From contig JAEWMM010000115.1 of assembly GCA_023457175.1 (NCBI GenBank), positions 1 to 6,709 on the forward strand: 6,709 nt of DNA, in the 5' to 3' direction. A model generated the notes under the pieces. The model did no database searches, was not told the DNA's origin, and saw nothing but the letters and a program-made list of their open reading frames with translations. This DNA is from Bacillota bacterium (GTDB lineage: Bacteria > Bacillota > Clostridia > Oscillospirales > Ruminococcaceae). Below, piece after piece: positions 5,972 to 6,709 of this stretch (within the stretch, counting starts at the first letter, position 1; each line of letters begins with the position of its first letter). Made by a program: the position numbers and the translations under genes.

Positions 5972-6134
5972 TACGGGTATCTCATTAAAGGGTTGAATGG
6001 ATTAGCGCGCAAGTTTACGACCTGCCGGCATGATACAAAGAGCGGGCTGCCGCCCGTCGTCCCTGATACCAACGCAGGACGGAAAATTCGCCGCTAAGAT
6101 ATCGGCCTTTTAGCGGGATCATTTGCCTGAGGAC
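5972..6134. other. Convergent intergenic region between mecA and rpe with small hairpins
   Basis: This 163-base gap holds the 3' ends of two converging genes. Besides the inverted repeat at 6091-6116, it contains a 5-bp GC hairpin with a G-T closing pair (6042-6057, loop 6048-6051) whose minus-strand side continues into a CTCTTTGT stretch. It also holds an imperfect hairpin (6058-6081). There is no strong T-tract in either direction and no credible small ORF or RNA gene. Confidence 0.5.
6091..6116 (-). terminator. Possible rpe terminator (inverted repeat)
   Basis: A 7-bp perfect inverted repeat has arms CCGCTAA (6091-6097) and TTAGCGG (6110-6116), with a 12-base loop. On the minus strand it lies about 18 bases past the rpe stop and is followed after three bases by ATTTT. 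The offset and short T-tract make it only a plausible terminator. Confidence 0.35.
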
Positions 6135-6709
6135 TTAAAGCGCGGACTCAGCCGCTTTTCGGATAGCGGAAATAGGCCCGGCATAATCCTCAAAACGGAA
6201 AACTGCTGAGCCTGCCACCAGAATATTGGCGCCCTCCTTTGCAACCAGAGGCGCTGTCGTGGCGTCGATGCCGCCATCCACCTGAATGTCGACATCAAGT
6301 CCCAACATATCGATGTGCCGGCGTATCGACGCAATTTTGGGCAGCATGTCCGGCATAAAGCGCTGCCCCCCAAAGCCGGGCTCCACCGTCATGACCAGAA
6401 CCATATCGATGTGCTCAAGATACGGGAATACCGCTTCGGCGGGGGTTTTAGGCTTTAGCGAAATGCCGGCCTTCGCCCCGCTTTGACGGATGACGTCGAT
6501 CGTTTTTTGCACGTCGCAGCCACACTCGACATGAAAGGTAATAATGTCGCTGCCGGCCTTGGCAAAAATGGGCGCAAAGGTCAGCGGGTCGCTGATCATC
6601 AGGTGAACGTCCAGCGGCAGCGGGCTGATTTTTTTCAGCGATTCCACCACCGGCACCCCGATTGTAATATTGGGCACAAAATGCCCGTCCATAACGTCGA
6701 CATGAACCA
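6135..6709 (-). CDS. rpe: Ribulose-phosphate 3-epimerase, 5' end outside the window
   Basis: This cytoplasmic pentose-phosphate enzyme interconverts ribulose 5-phosphate and xylulose 5-phosphate. The visible part is an (alpha/beta)8 barrel typical of Rpe. The frame stays open to the window edge and reads VHVDVMDGHFVPN, with the metal-binding His and catalytic Asp. Then come DVHLM (second metal His), VEPGFGGQ, QVDGGID (catalytic Asp) and the phosphate-binding AGSAVF. All catalytic and metal ligands expected in this part are present. The Met codon at 6692 is internal (the M of VDVMDG) and not the start; about 30-36 N-terminal residues lie beyond 6709. The gene ends with TAA at 6135 and converges on mecA, so it belongs to a different transcript from the rnf-like operon. 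Confidence 0.95.
   Translation of the reverse strand, partial: VHVDVMDGHFVPNITIGVPVVESLKKISPLPLDVHLMISDPLTFAPIFAKAGSDIITFHVECGCDVQKTIDVIRQSGAKAGISLKPKTPAEAVFPYLEHIDMVLVMTVEPGFGGQRFMPDMLPKIASIRRHIDMLGLDVDIQVDGGIDATTAPLVAKEGANILVAGSAVFRFEDYAGPISAIRKAAESAL

Noticed and set aside
5974..5985. A short palindrome GATAC-GG-GTATC just after the mecA stop
   Set aside because: The arms are only five bases with a two-base centre and no T-tract, which is expected by chance and too tight to fold as a normal hairpin.

Overview
The window looks like chromosomal DNA from an anaerobic, moderately GC-rich Firmicute. The best guess is a member of Clostridia, Oscillospiraceae/Ruminococcaceae type. The signs are Rnf-family membrane genes next to a MecA-type ClpC adaptor, strong AGGAGG ribosome binding sites, and GTG and TTG start codons. 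No species can be named from the sequence alone. Coding density is high, and I see no RNA gene, insertion sequence, phage gene or CRISPR array.

Layout. Positions 5341 down to 94 (minus strand) form one tightly packed gene cluster, probably an operon: rnfC-like (4289-5341), rnfD-like (3267-4292), rnfE-like (2666-3328), rnfA-like (2085-2669), a membrane-anchored protein with a PF13200-type glycoside-hydrolase-like domain (819-2060), and deoD purine nucleoside phosphorylase (94-798). The four rnf genes overlap one another. The last two follow with gaps of 24 and 20 bases, and a strong rho-independent terminator (55-86) lies just past deoD. On the plus strand, divergent from rnfC, is a mecA-like gene (5399-5971). 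It converges on the 3' end of rpe, ribulose-phosphate 3-epimerase (6135 to the window edge, minus strand, 5' end cut off). The 163-base convergent gap holds small hairpins.

The notable part is the Rnf-like block. A clostridial Rnf operon is normally rnfC-D-G-E-A-B. Here rnfG and rnfB are absent from their usual places, leaving C-D-E-A. The remaining proteins are also altered at their redox sites. RnfA and RnfE both lack the two conserved cysteines that hold the intramembrane iron-sulfur cluster (Asp29/Gly114 and Ala31/Ser115 stand there). RnfD has no recognisable flavin-attachment motif. RnfC lacks the Gly-rich FMN/NADH loop and most of its N-terminal domain, yet it keeps two perfect CxxCxxCxxxCP ferredoxin-type motifs. 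The open reading frames are intact and have good ribosome binding sites, so this looks like a maintained, repurposed complex and not a decaying one. It would be an Rnf-shaped membrane module without the known transmembrane electron path, encoded with an extracytoplasmic, membrane-anchored PF13200-like protein. Its function is unknown. The interpretation rests on family motifs recalled from memory and not on an alignment.
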